64,000 bases of DNA from 66-474 sp036279975. Its GTDB lineage: Bacteria; Pseudomonadota; Gammaproteobacteria; Xanthomonadales; Rhodanobacteraceae. The stretch spans positions 12,469 to 76,468 of the forward strand of contig DASURP010000074.1 in the NCBI GenBank assembly GCA_036279975.1. Reading direction: 5' to 3'. Under the pieces are notes generated by a model. The model made no database searches, was not told the origin of the DNA, and worked only from the letters and a program-made list of their open reading frames with translations. Shown here piece after piece: positions 1 to 9,256 of this stretch (within the stretch, counting starts at the first letter, position 1; each line of letters begins with the position of its first letter). Position numbers and translations under genes: made by a program.

Positions 1-65
1 GGGTCAAGGGGGCGGTTCGGTCGTTGCAGGCGACGACCAAACGGGGGTTGCGGGGGTGGGGCTAT

Positions 66-108
66 CCACTGAAGGGTACGGCTCGATTCGAGCCGTACCC
101 TTCAGTGG
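66..108. repeat. 43-bp perfect palindrome overlapping the ispB stop codon
   Basis: Positions 66-86 are the exact reverse complement of 88-108, around a single central base at 87. The right arm contains the ispB stop codon (102-104). The transcript of ispB would fold into a 21-bp hairpin straight at its end. No T-run follows on the minus strand, so it is not a canonical intrinsic terminator. It may be a terminator-like stem, a processing site or a dispersed palindromic repeat. Confidence 0.75.
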
Positions 109-1109
109 TCCCGGTTCACCGCGTAATCGGCCAGCCCGGCCAGCGTGTCGCGGTATTCCGAAGCGGGCAGGCCCTCGAGTGCGGCGTGGGCTGCGTCGGC
201 GTGTGCCTGCGCGCGCGCGCGGGTGCGTTCCAGCGCGCCCGAGTCGCGGATCGTCGCGATGATCACGTCCAACGCCGCGAGGCGTTGGCTGGTGATCGCA
301 TTGCGCAGCAGTTCCGCCTGCATCGGCATGGAACGCTCGATCGCGTAGATCAACGGCAGCGTGGGCTTGCCCTCGGCGAGGTCGTCGCCGATGTTCTTGC
401 CCAGCGTGTCGGAATCGGACACGTAGTCCAGCAGGTCGTCGGCGATCTGGAATGCCGAGCCGAGCTCCATGCCGTAACGGCGCAGCGCCAGGCATTGTTC
501 TTCGGCCAGGCCGGCCAGCACGCCGCCCAGCTGGGTCGCCGCCGCGAACAGCACCGCGGTCTTGCGCTCGATCACCCTCATGTAGGCGGCTTCGCTGGTT
601 TCGGCCCGGCCGATGTTGAGGAGCTGCAGCACCTCACCCTCGGCGATCGAATTGGTGGTGTCGGCGAGGATCCGCATCACCTGCATGCGGTCGAGTTCCA
701 CCATCATCTGGAACGCGCGCGAGTACAGGAAATCGCCGACCAGCACGCTGGCAGCGTTGCCCCAGGCGGCATTGGCGGTCTTGCGCCCGCGCCGCAGGTC
801 GGAGCCGTCCACGACGTCGTCGTGCAGCAACGTCGCGGTGTGGATGAATTCGATCACCGCGGCGAGCTCGATGTGTGCGCCGCCGGCGTAACCCGCGGCC
901 CGCGCCGCCAGCACGTGCAGGGTGGGGCGCAGGCGCTTGCCGCCCCCGCCGACGATGTGCTCGGCGATGGCGTTGACCAGCACCACGTCCGAATGCAGGC
1001 GCTGGCGGATCATCCGGTCCACCTTGGCCATGTCCGGCGCGGCGAGGTCGCGCGCCACGGTGAACGCGTTGCAGGGCTCGGCGGTCGGAACGGGGCGGGG
1101 ACGGTTCAT
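102..1109 (-). CDS. ispB: Octaprenyl (all-trans polyprenyl) diphosphate synthase
   Basis: This trans-isoprenyl diphosphate synthase extends farnesyl diphosphate with isopentenyl diphosphate to make the ubiquinone side chain in the cytoplasm. The 335-residue protein has GGGGKRLRP near residues 54-62, the first Asp-rich motif DDVVD at about 97-101 and a second one (DDLLD) in the C-terminal half. No aromatic residue sits just before the first Asp motif, as expected for a long-chain enzyme. The ATG at 1109 is preceded by GAGGT at short spacing; the open frame extends further upstream but that part is a shadow of ssb. A perfect TATAAT lies 28 nt upstream. Octaprenyl is inferred from the gammaproteobacterial setting; chain length cannot be read directly. 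Confidence 0.93.
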   Translation of the reverse strand: MNRPRPVPTAEPCNAFTVARDLAAPDMAKVDRMIRQRLHSDVVLVNAIAEHIVGGGGKRLRPTLHVLAARAAGYAGGAHIELAAVIEFIHTATLLHDDVVDGSDLRRGRKTANAAWGNAASVLVGDFLYSRAFQMMVELDRMQVMRILADTTNSIAEGEVLQLLNIGRAETSEAAYMRVIERKTAVLFAAATQLGGVLAGLAEEQCLALRRYGMELGSAFQIADDLLDYVSDSDTLGKNIGDDLAEGKPTLPLIYAIERSMPMQAELLRNAITSQRLAALDVIIATIRDSGALERTRARAQAHADAAHAALEGLPASEYRDTLAGLADYAVNRDH

Positions 1110-1136
1110 GGGACCTCGGGGCACGGCAAGCCGCTG

Positions 1137-1142
1137 ATTATA
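1137..1142 (-). promoter_or_regulatory. Candidate -10 box for ispB
   Basis: On the minus strand this reads TATAAT exactly, 28 nt before the ispB ATG. No convincing -35 hexamer is visible at 16-18 nt, so the promoter call rests on the -10 box and its position in the divergent ispB/ssb gap. Confidence 0.4.
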
Positions 1143-1259
1143 CTGCGTTGCAACAATACGCCGGCGGGCGCCTACAGGCCGCGTGGCAGTTCGCCTCTGG
1201 ACACGATTGCGTGCGTGCTGGCATGCTCGATCCGGCTGTTTCCATTCGAGGGCTTGCAC

Positions 1260-1745
1260 ATGGCACGTGGCGTCAACAAGGTCATCCTGATCGGCAACCT
1301 GGGCGCGGATCCCGAAACGCGCTACAGCGCGTCCGGCACCGCGATGTGCACCATCCGGATCGCCACCACGGACAGCTGGAAGGACAAGCAGACCGGCGAG
1401 CGCCAGGAAAAGACGGAATGGCACCGCATCAAGTTCTTCGGGCGCCTCGCGGAAATCGCCGGCGAGTACCTGAAGAAAGGCCGGCAGGTGTACATCGAGG
1501 GTTCGCTGCGCACCGACAAGTACACCGACAAGGAAGGCATCGAGCGATACACCACCGACATCATCGCCAACGAAATGCAGATGCTGGGTGGCCAGGGCGA
1601 GGGCGGTGGTCGTGGCGAGGGCGGCGATTACCGGCAACGCGCGCCGCAGGGACGACCCGCCGGTGCACCGGCTGGCGGGCAGCGCCAATCCGCCCCGCCG
1701 TCGACGCAGGATGCCGGGTTCGAGGACGACGACATACCGTTCTAA
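1260..1745 (+). CDS. ssb: Single-stranded DNA-binding protein
   Basis: SSB coats single-stranded DNA during replication, repair and recombination and recruits partners through its C-terminal tip. The 161-residue product starts MARGVNKVILIGNLG, the standard OB-fold opening, with the OB domain covering about residues 1-110. A Gly/Gln/Pro-rich linker follows and the protein ends in DDDIPF, the canonical acidic interaction peptide. The long plus-strand open frame runs upstream to position 24, but that part is the antisense of ispB; the ATG at 1260 is the family start. It is divergent from ispB and followed by a strong intrinsic terminator. Confidence 0.96.
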   Translation: MARGVNKVILIGNLGADPETRYSASGTAMCTIRIATTDSWKDKQTGERQEKTEWHRIKFFGRLAEIAGEYLKKGRQVYIEGSLRTDKYTDKEGIERYTTDIIANEMQMLGGQGEGGGRGEGGDYRQRAPQGRPAGAPAGGQRQSAPPSTQDAGFEDDDIPF

Positions 1746-1778
1746 AAGTTACCGAAAGGTAATTAGTTGCGCTTATCA

Positions 1779-1817
1779 AGAGAGAGCCAGTGGTTTCGCT
1801 GGCTCTCTCTTTTTTTT
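1779..1817 (+). terminator. Intrinsic terminator of ssb
   Basis: A 12-bp perfect stem (1779-1790 with 1799-1810) with an 8-nt loop runs directly into a run of eight T residues. It sits 34 nt after the ssb stop codon. The A-rich left side is weak, so termination from the convergent pilR side is less likely. Confidence 0.9.
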
Positions 1818-1935
1818 GGCTCGAGAGTTGTTGATTGTTGGCAAAGGCACTGGGTTCCAGGTTCACTTTCCAGATGGAGCCGGAGAAGTGCCCCGGAATG
1901 ACGACATTGATTTACGTTCTGCCCGAGTCCCGCGC

Positions 1936-3327
1936 TCAATCGATGCCGAGCTTCTTCAGCTTGTAGCGCAGCGCGCGGAAGGTGATGCCCAGTTTTTTCG
2001 CCGCGGCGGTCTTGTTGTAGCGGGTTTCCTTCAGCACCTTGGCGATGGTTTCCCGCTCGATGTTGGAGATGTAGTCGTCCAGGCCCACTGCGCCGTTCGA
2101 GACGTCGTTGTCTTCGTCGTCTTCGCCGTCTTCGTCGTAGTCGCCGTTGTCGGACTCGTCCGGTTCCTGGCCCGAGCCGGGTTCCAGCATCAGGTCGGGT
2201 GGCTCGATCGAATCGTTCTCGCACAGCGCGATCGCGCGCTCCAGCACGTTCTCGAGCTCGCGCACGTTGCCGGGGAAGTCGTACTCGTTGAGTGCCTTGA
2301 GGGCGGCGGGTTGCAGGGTCGGCGCCGGGCCGCCGCTCTGTTCGGCCAGCCGCTTGAGGATGTGCTTCGCCAGCACGGCGATATCGCCGGCGCGCTCGCG
2401 CAGCGGCGGCACCCGCAATTCGATCACGTTGATGCGGTAATAAAGGTCCTGGCGGAAGCGGCCGCCCTGGGTCAGGCGTGCAAGGTCCTTGTGGGTCGCG
2501 GACAGGATGCGCACGTCGACGGGCACTTCACCGCGTCCGCCGATCGGGCGCACCGCCTTTTCCTGGATCACGCGCAGCAGCTTGACCTGCATGTGGAGGG
2601 GCAGTTCCGCGACTTCGTCGAGGAACAACGTGCCGCCGCTCGCGGTCTGGAACAGCCCTTCCTTGTCGGCGTGGGCACCGGTGAAGGAACCCTTCTTGTG
2701 GCCGAAGAATTCGCTTTCCATCAATTCCGATGGAATCGCGCCACAGTTCACCGGCACGAACGGACCGGAGGCGCGCGGCCCGAGTTCGTGGATCGAGCGC
2801 GCCACCAGTTCCTTGCCCACGCCGGATTCGCCCGAGATGTAGATCGGCGCCTGGCTGCGCGCGAGTTTTGCAATCCGTGCACGCACGTCCTTCATCGCCT
2901 GCGATTCGCCGATCAGGCGGCTGGCCGAGGCCTGGCCGCTGCCTTCCTGCTCGGCCGCCTGGCCGGCGCGCAGCGCCGTCTGCACCAGCCGCCGCAGCAT
3001 GTGGATGTCGACTGGCTTGCTGACGAAATCGAAGGCGCCGGCCTTGAGCGCATCGACCGCGGCCTCGACGTTGCCGTAGGCCGTGATCATCGCGACCGGC
3101 GTCTCGGGGTGTTCGCTTGCGATCAGCTCGATCAGTTCCTGCCCGGTGCCGTCGGGCAGGCGCATGTCGGTGAAGCACAGGTCGTAGTGGGCCTCGCCCA
3201 GCATCTTCCGGGCGTCGCCGACGCTCGCCGCGGTTTCGACATCGAGGTCCATGCGCCCCAGCGTGATCGCAAGCAACTCGCGGATGTCGCGTTCGTCGTC
3301 GACGACCAGTACCGTCTGTTTGGCCAT
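1936..3327 (-). CDS. pilR: Sigma-54-dependent response regulator of type IV pilus expression
   Basis: PilR is the NtrC-family activator that, with PilS, drives sigma-54 transcription of the major pilin. The 463-residue protein has a receiver domain with phospho-acceptor Asp54 (FTDMRLPDG), then an AAA+ domain with Walker A GESGVGKE and the sigma-54 contact loop GSFTGA (most family members have GAFTGA). The C-terminal Fis-type helix-turn-helix ends TFRALRYKLKKLGID. A strongly acidic linker (about 25 residues rich in D, E and N) separates AAA+ and HTH. It lies 85 nt downstream of pilS on the same strand, presumably in one operon. The identity as PilR rather than another NtrC-type regulator rests on the PilS neighbour and overall match. 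Confidence 0.9.
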   Translation of the reverse strand: MAKQTVLVVDDERDIRELLAITLGRMDLDVETAASVGDARKMLGEAHYDLCFTDMRLPDGTGQELIELIASEHPETPVAMITAYGNVEAAVDALKAGAFDFVSKPVDIHMLRRLVQTALRAGQAAEQEGSGQASASRLIGESQAMKDVRARIAKLARSQAPIYISGESGVGKELVARSIHELGPRASGPFVPVNCGAIPSELMESEFFGHKKGSFTGAHADKEGLFQTASGGTLFLDEVAELPLHMQVKLLRVIQEKAVRPIGGRGEVPVDVRILSATHKDLARLTQGGRFRQDLYYRINVIELRVPPLRERAGDIAVLAKHILKRLAEQSGGPAPTLQPAALKALNEYDFPGNVRELENVLERAIALCENDSIEPPDLMLEPGSGQEPDESDNGDYDEDGEDDEDNDVSNGAVGLDDYISNIERETIAKVLKETRYNKTAAAKKLGITFRALRYKLKKLGID

Positions 3328-3412
3328 GCTTGCACACCCTGCGTGGTTGAACCCCGCGGGTGAGGTTAGCGCGACGGCCGCGGCATTGTCACCCCGCAGG
3401 CATTGCGTTGCG

Positions 3413-4999
3413 TCACGCCTCGACCCCGACGGGCGCGCGGGTGGGCGCGGTCAGCGTGATGCGGAAGCAACTGCCGCCGCCCGCGACCGGCACGTATTCG
3501 AGGCTGGCCTGGTTGGCTTCGCACATCTGCTTGGCAAGGTACAGGCCCAGCCCCGTGCCGTATTCGTGGGTGGTGAAGAAGGGCTCGAAGATCTGCGCGG
3601 CGACCCTGGGCGGGATGCCGGGGCCGCGGTCGATCACTTCCAGCAGCGGCGGGCCGGTGTCGCTGGCCATGCGCGCCACCACCATCACCCGCGCCGGTTC
3701 GTCGGGCAGGCGGCCGTAGCGCAGCGCGTTCTGCACCAGGTTCCAGACCACCTGCTGGAGGTGCTGCGAATCGGCCAGGGCCTCGACCGGGCGCGGGTAC
3801 AGCAAGGGGCGCAGGCTGTCCCGCCCGACGTCGTTGGCTTCCTTGTACTCGTCGACGAAGCGGGTCGCCCACAGGTTGAGGTCCAGCGACTCGGGGCGGG
3901 AACGCTCCCGCCGCGAAAGCTGCAGGATGTTCTCGATGATTTCGTTGACGCGTCCACAGTGGTTGTTGATGATTTCGACCATGCGCTGGTCGGTGTCGCT
4001 GAGCATTTCGGATTCGGCCAGCAACTGCGCCGAGTAGCGGATCGCCGCAAGCGGGTTCCTGATTTCGTGGGCGATCGAGGCCGAAAGGCGGCCAAGCGTG
4101 GTGAGGGTGAGCTGCTCGGCGCGCTGCGACACCAGCGAGGTGTCATCGAGGAAAATCAGCACGTAGGAATCGTCGTGCGCGGACAGCCTGGTGAAGCGGG
4201 GCACCACTTCCGGCACGCCGTCGGCCAGTGCCACCGTGCTGGTGTCGTGTTCATGGGTGGCGCGCCAGTGGTACAGGCGGCGCGACAGTTCGGGCGCGAC
4301 GATGCCGAGGTCGCGCTGTTCGATGCCGGGGTTGCCCACCGCCATCCAGGCCGATTCGTTGATCTGGTGGATGTGGTTGCTCTCGTCCACCAGCAGCACG
4401 CCGGTGCGCATGCGCCGGATGATCAGGTCGTTGACCTGGGCGAGGTTGGCGAGGTCGGTGCCGCGCTGTTCGGCCAGCGCCTCGCTGGCGCGCATCTGGC
4501 TGCCCAGGGCATAACACAGCGCCGCCGTGGCGAAGTACGCGACCCCGAAAAGGCCGGCTTCCAGCAGCATCGGGGTCGCGTCGCTCGCGGGGCTGGCGAG
4601 CAACGCCTGCGCGATCACCGCGATCGTGGCGAGCGCCGCGAACAGCCCGCCGAAGCGCGGCGTCAGCAACAATGCCGCCGCGCCGACGTTGATCACCAGC
4701 ATCGCGGCGATGCCGGTATGCGCGGCCGGGATGGTCACCGCGGCCAGGAAGGCCGCGATGACATCGATGCCGAGGAAGGTGCGGGCACTGGCCAGCAGCG
4801 CGCGTGGGCTGCGCAGGTCGCGCGCCAGCACCAGCGACGCGAACAGCAGGTACACCAGTGCAGTGGCGCGCGCCACGGTCGGGTCACGCAGTGGCATCCA
4901 GGTGAAGGCAAGGCTGCTCAGCGACAGCGCGGTATAGGTCAGCGCCTGGAAGACCCGGTAAACGTTGAGCACGCGCAACTCGCGCCGGATGTGGTCCAT
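3413..4999 (-). CDS. pilS: Type IV pilus sensor histidine kinase
   Basis: PilS senses pilin levels in the inner membrane and phosphorylates PilR. The product has about six hydrophobic segments in the first 190 residues, a PAS-like middle region, a dimerisation helix with SIAHEIRNPLAAI (phospho-accepting His) and an ATPase domain with an N box, DRGPGIPP and GTGLGLYLAK. The ATG at 4999 (MDHIRREL) gives 528 residues and matches the usual PilS opening. GTG codons at 5047 and 5095 would extend it by 16 or 32 residues; no strong ribosome site decides between them. It is directly upstream of pilR. Confidence 0.88.
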   Translation of the reverse strand: MDHIRRELRVLNVYRVFQALTYTALSLSSLAFTWMPLRDPTVARATALVYLLFASLVLARDLRSPRALLASARTFLGIDVIAAFLAAVTIPAAHTGIAAMLVINVGAAALLLTPRFGGLFAALATIAVIAQALLASPASDATPMLLEAGLFGVAYFATAALCYALGSQMRASEALAEQRGTDLANLAQVNDLIIRRMRTGVLLVDESNHIHQINESAWMAVGNPGIEQRDLGIVAPELSRRLYHWRATHEHDTSTVALADGVPEVVPRFTRLSAHDDSYVLIFLDDTSLVSQRAEQLTLTTLGRLSASIAHEIRNPLAAIRYSAQLLAESEMLSDTDQRMVEIINNHCGRVNEIIENILQLSRRERSRPESLDLNLWATRFVDEYKEANDVGRDSLRPLLYPRPVEALADSQHLQQVVWNLVQNALRYGRLPDEPARVMVVARMASDTGPPLLEVIDRGPGIPPRVAAQIFEPFFTTHEYGTGLGLYLAKQMCEANQASLEYVPVAGGGSCFRITLTAPTRAPVGVEA

Positions 5000-5181
5000 G
5001 CTGCGGGTCGCGGGCGTTTTCAAGGTTGCCTGGGTCGTCGTCGCCACGCGCCGATCATGCTTTGTGCGGTGCGCCCGCACAAGACCTCGGGCCACCCGGG
5101 GCGGGCCCGCCGGGCCGTCTGGCAGCCGGCGCCCGCATTGCGCGTGCCGGTACGCGCCCGTACACTACGCGGTCCGCCTTG

Positions 5182-5257
5182 GCCGGAATAGCTCAGCTGG
5201 TAGAGCAACGCATTCGTAATGCGTGGGTCGGGGGTTCGATTCCCTCTTCCGGCACCA
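5182..5257 (+). tRNA. tRNA-Thr (anticodon CGT)
   Basis: This is a 76-nt cloverleaf with acceptor arms GCCGGAA/TTCCGGC, the D-arm motif AGCTCAGCTGGTAGAGC, an anticodon arm with a 5-bp stem and loop TTCGTAA, and the T-arm GGTTCGATTCC. The CCA end is encoded. Anticodon CGT at 5215-5217 reads ACG, so the charge is threonine. It is a single gene between pilS (opposite strand) and the stress protein gene. Confidence 0.97.
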
Positions 5258-5300
5258 ATGGCATGTCCCTGAAACCTGGACGCCGCCGGCGTTCCGCCTG

Positions 5301-6194
5301 TCAGGCGCTGTCCGCTGGCGTGGCGCGCACCGTGAGGACGTCGCCGGGTGCGGCTTCGACGATGCGCGTGGCGTTGCCGCCGACGAGGATCCGGAATGGC
5401 AAGCCGCGCCTGAGCGCACCGATCACCGTGAGGTCGATGTCATCGGCGAGTGCGCACCGGCGCAACAGGATTTCCGGCGGGCCATGCTCGACATGGGTGC
5501 GCAGCTGACGCCGGATCCCGTCGGGAAGGCGCGCGCCATCCACGAATGACCGCACGGTGTCGCGTTCCAGCCGGACGAACGCCTGCCCGCGGTCGGCATC
5601 CAGCAGCAGCGACCGATGCGGGATGTCGAGTGCATGCATCAGCGTGAAGGCGGCATCGGCGAACCATGCGGCCGCCGTTTCGAGGCCATGCCGCGATTCC
5701 GGCGTGAGATCGGTCCCGACCAGCACCTGCTGGTAGGGGCCGTGCGGACGCGACTTGACGACCAGCACCGACGACGGCGAGCGGCGCAACAACTGGGCCG
5801 TGGTGGAATGGCCGGTGAGATCTGCAAACACCGAGCCGCGGGTCCCGGCGACGACGAGCCCGCACCCTTCGCGCTCCGCGGTCTCGAGGATGCTGTCGGC
5901 GGGCTCGCCTTCGGTGACGTGGACCACCAGCTCGTCGGGCGGGTCGTGCAGATCACGCCTGATCTGGCGTTCGAGGCGTTCGACCGCGGCGTGGTCCACG
6001 GCAGACCCGTCGTCGCCCGACGCCCACCAGTCGTCCGGGGCTCCAGGGCGCAGCACGTGGACGACGTGCAGCGCCGCCCGCCATTGCCGCGCCAGCATGG
6101 CCGCACGATCGAGGGCGCGGTCGGAATGGGCCTCGCGATCGGTGGCAAGCAGGATGCTGCGCGGTGGCTGCGCGATGGTGTCGGCTTCGCCCAT
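5301..6194 (-). CDS. Tandem universal stress protein (two Usp domains)
   Basis: The 297-residue protein contains two UspA-type Rossmann-like domains, about residues 10-145 and 150-297. The first shows AGTRGS and GHSTTAQLL, resembling the ATP-binding G-x2-G-x9-G(S/T) pattern. The second is more degenerate (VIGALRRGLPFRILVGGNA). Such proteins are cytoplasmic and bind nucleotide under stress; the exact role is not predictable. The ATG at 6194 has a strong ribosome site (GGGAGGT, 4 nt spacing), so the longer open frame upstream is not used. The gene is divergent from the antiporter operon; the shared 176-nt gap contains a short inverted repeat GTGTC-ACCG-GACAC at 6238-6251. Confidence 0.85.
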   Translation of the reverse strand: MGEADTIAQPPRSILLATDREAHSDRALDRAAMLARQWRAALHVVHVLRPGAPDDWWASGDDGSAVDHAAVERLERQIRRDLHDPPDELVVHVTEGEPADSILETAEREGCGLVVAGTRGSVFADLTGHSTTAQLLRRSPSSVLVVKSRPHGPYQQVLVGTDLTPESRHGLETAAAWFADAAFTLMHALDIPHRSLLLDADRGQAFVRLERDTVRSFVDGARLPDGIRRQLRTHVEHGPPEILLRRCALADDIDLTVIGALRRGLPFRILVGGNATRIVEAAPGDVLTVRATPADSA

Positions 6195-6370
6195 GGATAC
6201 CTCCCGGTGCCGCGGTTGATCCTGCGTACGCGAGCAAGTGTCACCGGACACGGGCGACGCGTGCAAGCGGGCGTGCGCCGATTCCCGCACCTGCCGTGTA
6301 GACTCGAAGCCCAGATGGGTATTGCGGCGTCGCCGCAGGCCCGGGCGCGCCGATCCGGATTTTCCAGACG

Positions 6371-9256
6371 ATGCCGTACGGCTTGATCTCCACCGCGATC
6401 CTGTTGCTGCCGTTCGCGGCGGCGCTGGCCACGCCGCTGATCGGTCGCGGCAATCGCAGGCGGACGACGTGGCTGATGACCGGTACCGCCGGCGTCTGCC
6501 TGGTCCTTTCGGCGCTGCTGTTCCCCGCCATCGCCGATGGCACCGTGTTGCGACAGACGTTCGCGTGGGCGCCGGCGCTGGGGCTTGATTTCACGCTGCG
6601 CGTGGATGGGCTCACGTGGCTGTTCCTGGTCCTGGTCACCGGCATCGGGTTGCTGGTCGGCATCTACGCGACCTGGTACATGCCGCGCGAGTACCCGCTG
6701 GTGCGGTTCTTCTCGCTGCTGCTGGGCTTCATGGGCGCGATGCTGGGCATCGTGCTGTCCGGCAACGTGATCCAGCTGGTGTTCTTCTGGGAACTGACCA
6801 GCCTGTTCTCGTTCCTGCTGATCGGCTATTGGCACCACGGCAAGTCAGCGCGCGACGCCGCACGCACGGCGCTGATCGTCACGGTCACGGGCGGGTTGTG
6901 CCTGCTGGCCGGCGTGCTGGTACTGGCGCACGTCGCGGGCAGCTACGACGTCGATGCGATCCTCGCCGCGGGCGATCGCATCCGGACGAGTCCGCTGTAC
7001 CTGCCGGCGTTGCTGTTGATCCTGCTGGGCGCATTCACCAAGAGCGCGCAGGTGCCGTTCCATTTCTGGCTGCCGCAGGCGATGTCGGCGCCCACGCCGG
7101 TGTCGGCGTACCTGCACTCGGCGACGATGGTGAAGGCCGGCGTGTTCCTGCTGCTGCGGTTCTGGCCGGTGCTGGCGGGCACCGAGGCGTGGTTCTGGAT
7201 CGTGGGCGGCGTGGGCCTCGCGACGATGCTGACGGGCGCCTGGGCCGCCACGTTCCAGCACGACATGAAAGCGGTGCTGGCGTACTCGACCATCAGCCAC
7301 CTCGGCCTGATCACGATGCTGGCCGGACTCGGCAGCACGCTGGGCGTGGTGGCGGCAATCTTCCACACCGTCAACCACGCGACCTTCAAGGCTTCCTTGT
7401 TCATGGCCGCGGGCGCGGTGGACCACGAAACCGGCACGCGCGATCTGCGGCGGCTGGGCGGCTTGCGCCACGTGATGCCGATCACCGCAACGCTGGCGGT
7501 GATTGCCGGCGCGGCGATGGCCGGCGTGCCGCTGCTCAACGGTTTCCTGTCCAAGGAGATGTTTTTCGCGGTGGCGCTGGGCGCCAACCATGGGCTCGGG
7601 CTGGATGCGCTGACGGTACTGGTTGCGGTCGCGGCGGCGGCGCTCGGCGTGACCTATTCGCTGCGGCTGGTGGGTGGCGCGTTCTTCGGCCCGCTCCGAC
7701 ATGATTTCCCGCGCGAACCACACGAGCCGCCGCGCTGGATGCGTTTCCCGATCGGGCTGTTGGCATTGGCGTGCCTTGCGGTCGGGATTTTCCCGGCGTG
7801 GTCGGTCGGTCCGATCCTGCGCGCGGCCGCGCTTTCGGTGCTGGGGGCGCAATTGCCCGCCTACAACCTGGCGATCTGGCACGGCCTGACGATGCCGATG
7901 CTGATGAGCGTGATCGCGTTCGCCGCCGGATGCGTGTTGTATATCGCGCTGCGGCGACGCATTGCCGCCCGCGACGGTACGCCGCTGATCGACCGGATCC
8001 ACGCCATGTACGGGTTCGAGCGCGTGCTCGCGTTCCTGACTTCCACCCTGCCCGACTTGTTCGCCAAGATCTTTCCCGGCCGCAAGCTGCAGGTGCAATT
8101 GCTGCTGGTGGTGGTATTGGCGGGCGTGTTCGGTTTCCTCGCCGTGCAACCGCTGCCGGCGCCCGCCGTGCATGGCATGCAGGTCGATCCCGCGTTCGCG
8201 CTGCTGTGGCTGCTCGGCGTCGCCTGTGCGATCGGCGCAGCCACGCAGGCCAAGTTCCATCGCATGGCGGCGTTGATCCTCACGGCCGGGACCGGCCTCG
8301 CGGTGTGCATCACCTTCGTGTGGCTGTCGGCGCCGGATCTCGCGGTCACGCAATTGGTCGTCGAATCGGTCACCACCGTGCTGCTGCTGCTGGGATTGCG
8401 CTGGCTGCCCAAGCGCATCCGGGGACTGGCGCCGCGGAGTCGCGCCGCACGTTTTCGCCACATCCGCGACGCCGTCATTGCGCTCGGCGTCGGGGTGGGT
8501 CTCGCCAGCCTCGCGTACGCGGTGATGAACCACCTGGTCGCCGATTCGGCGTCGCGTTTCTTCCTCGAACAGGCGCTGCCGGGCGGCGGCGGGCGCAACG
8601 TGGTCAACGTGATCCTGGTGGACTTCCGCGCGCTGGATACGCTCGGCGAAATCACCGTCCTCGCGATCGTGGCGCTGGCGGTGTTCGCGCTGCTGTGGCG
8701 GTTTCGTCCGGCGGCCGAGAGCATCGGATCGGCGCGGCAGCGGGGCGATGTCGCGCCGGCGCAAGACAAACACGCGTTGGCCGATCAACTGGCGATCCCG
8801 GCATTGCTGATCCTGATGGCGGCGCCGCTGATCGCGCTGTTCGCGCTGCACCTGTTCCTGCGCGGACACGACTTGCCGGGTGGCGGCTTCGTCGCCGGGA
8901 TCACCGTGACGATGACGCTGGTCGTGTTGTACATGGCCGCCGGCGCGCGCTGGGTGGAGGCCCGGCTGAAGATCGCGCCGGTGCGCTGGATCGGTGCGGG
9001 CCTGCTGCTGGCGATCGCCACCGGCCTGGCCGCGGTGGCGCTGGGCAAACCGTTCCTCACCTCGTACCACGGACACTGGACGGTGCCGGTGCTGGGCAAC
9101 GTTCCGTTGAACAGCGCGCTGCTGTTCGACCTAGGCGTGTTCGCGGTGGTGTCGGGCGCCAGCGTGCTGATGCTGGTGGTGCTGGCACACCAGTCGTTGC
9201 GGCGCGTGATGCCCGCACCCGATGCGCCGCGCGACGCCGACGAGGCGGGTTCCTGA
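6371..9256 (+). CDS. mrpA: Mrp-type Na+/H+ antiporter subunit A fused to subunit B
   Basis: This is the large hydrophobic subunit of the multi-subunit Mrp (Mnh/Sha/Pha) antiporter, related to complex I NuoL, which exchanges monovalent cations for protons across the inner membrane. The 961-residue protein carries the ND5-like core with WELTSLFSFLLIGYW (conserved Glu) and TKSAQVPFHFWLPQAM (conserved Lys). It continues into a C-terminal MrpB domain (about residues 790-940, motif RGHDLPGGGFVAG). No separate mrpB exists, so A and B are fused as in the group 2 Pha systems. Its stop overlaps the next start by 1 nt (TGATG). No clear ribosome site precedes the ATG, so the start is moderately sure. Confidence 0.92.
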   Translation: MPYGLISTAILLLPFAAALATPLIGRGNRRRTTWLMTGTAGVCLVLSALLFPAIADGTVLRQTFAWAPALGLDFTLRVDGLTWLFLVLVTGIGLLVGIYATWYMPREYPLVRFFSLLLGFMGAMLGIVLSGNVIQLVFFWELTSLFSFLLIGYWHHGKSARDAARTALIVTVTGGLCLLAGVLVLAHVAGSYDVDAILAAGDRIRTSPLYLPALLLILLGAFTKSAQVPFHFWLPQAMSAPTPVSAYLHSATMVKAGVFLLLRFWPVLAGTEAWFWIVGGVGLATMLTGAWAATFQHDMKAVLAYSTISHLGLITMLAGLGSTLGVVAAIFHTVNHATFKASLFMAAGAVDHETGTRDLRRLGGLRHVMPITATLAVIAGAAMAGVPLLNGFLSKEMFFAVALGANHGLGLDALTVLVAVAAAALGVTYSLRLVGGAFFGPLRHDFPREPHEPPRWMRFPIGLLALACLAVGIFPAWSVGPILRAAALSVLGAQLPAYNLAIWHGLTMPMLMSVIAFAAGCVLYIALRRRIAARDGTPLIDRIHAMYGFERVLAFLTSTLPDLFAKIFPGRKLQVQLLLVVVLAGVFGFLAVQPLPAPAVHGMQVDPAFALLWLLGVACAIGAATQAKFHRMAALILTAGTGLAVCITFVWLSAPDLAVTQLVVESVTTVLLLLGLRWLPKRIRGLAPRSRAARFRHIRDAVIALGVGVGLASLAYAVMNHLVADSASRFFLEQALPGGGGRNVVNVILVDFRALDTLGEITVLAIVALAVFALLWRFRPAAESIGSARQRGDVAPAQDKHALADQLAIPALLILMAAPLIALFALHLFLRGHDLPGGGFVAGITVTMTLVVLYMAAGARWVEARLKIAPVRWIGAGLLLAIATGLAAVALGKPFLTSYHGHWTVPVLGNVPLNSALLFDLGVFAVVSGASVLMLVVLAHQSLRRVMPAPDAPRDADEAGS

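Noticed and set aside
24..1259. Long plus-strand open frame upstream of ssb
   Set aside because: It is the antisense of ispB in high-GC sequence and its product shows only His/Gln/Arg-rich composition without a domain. The ssb start is clearly at 1260.
6845..9076. 743-codon minus-strand frame inside mrpA
   Set aside because: The product is Arg/His/Gln-rich shadow sequence antisense to a well-supported antiporter gene.
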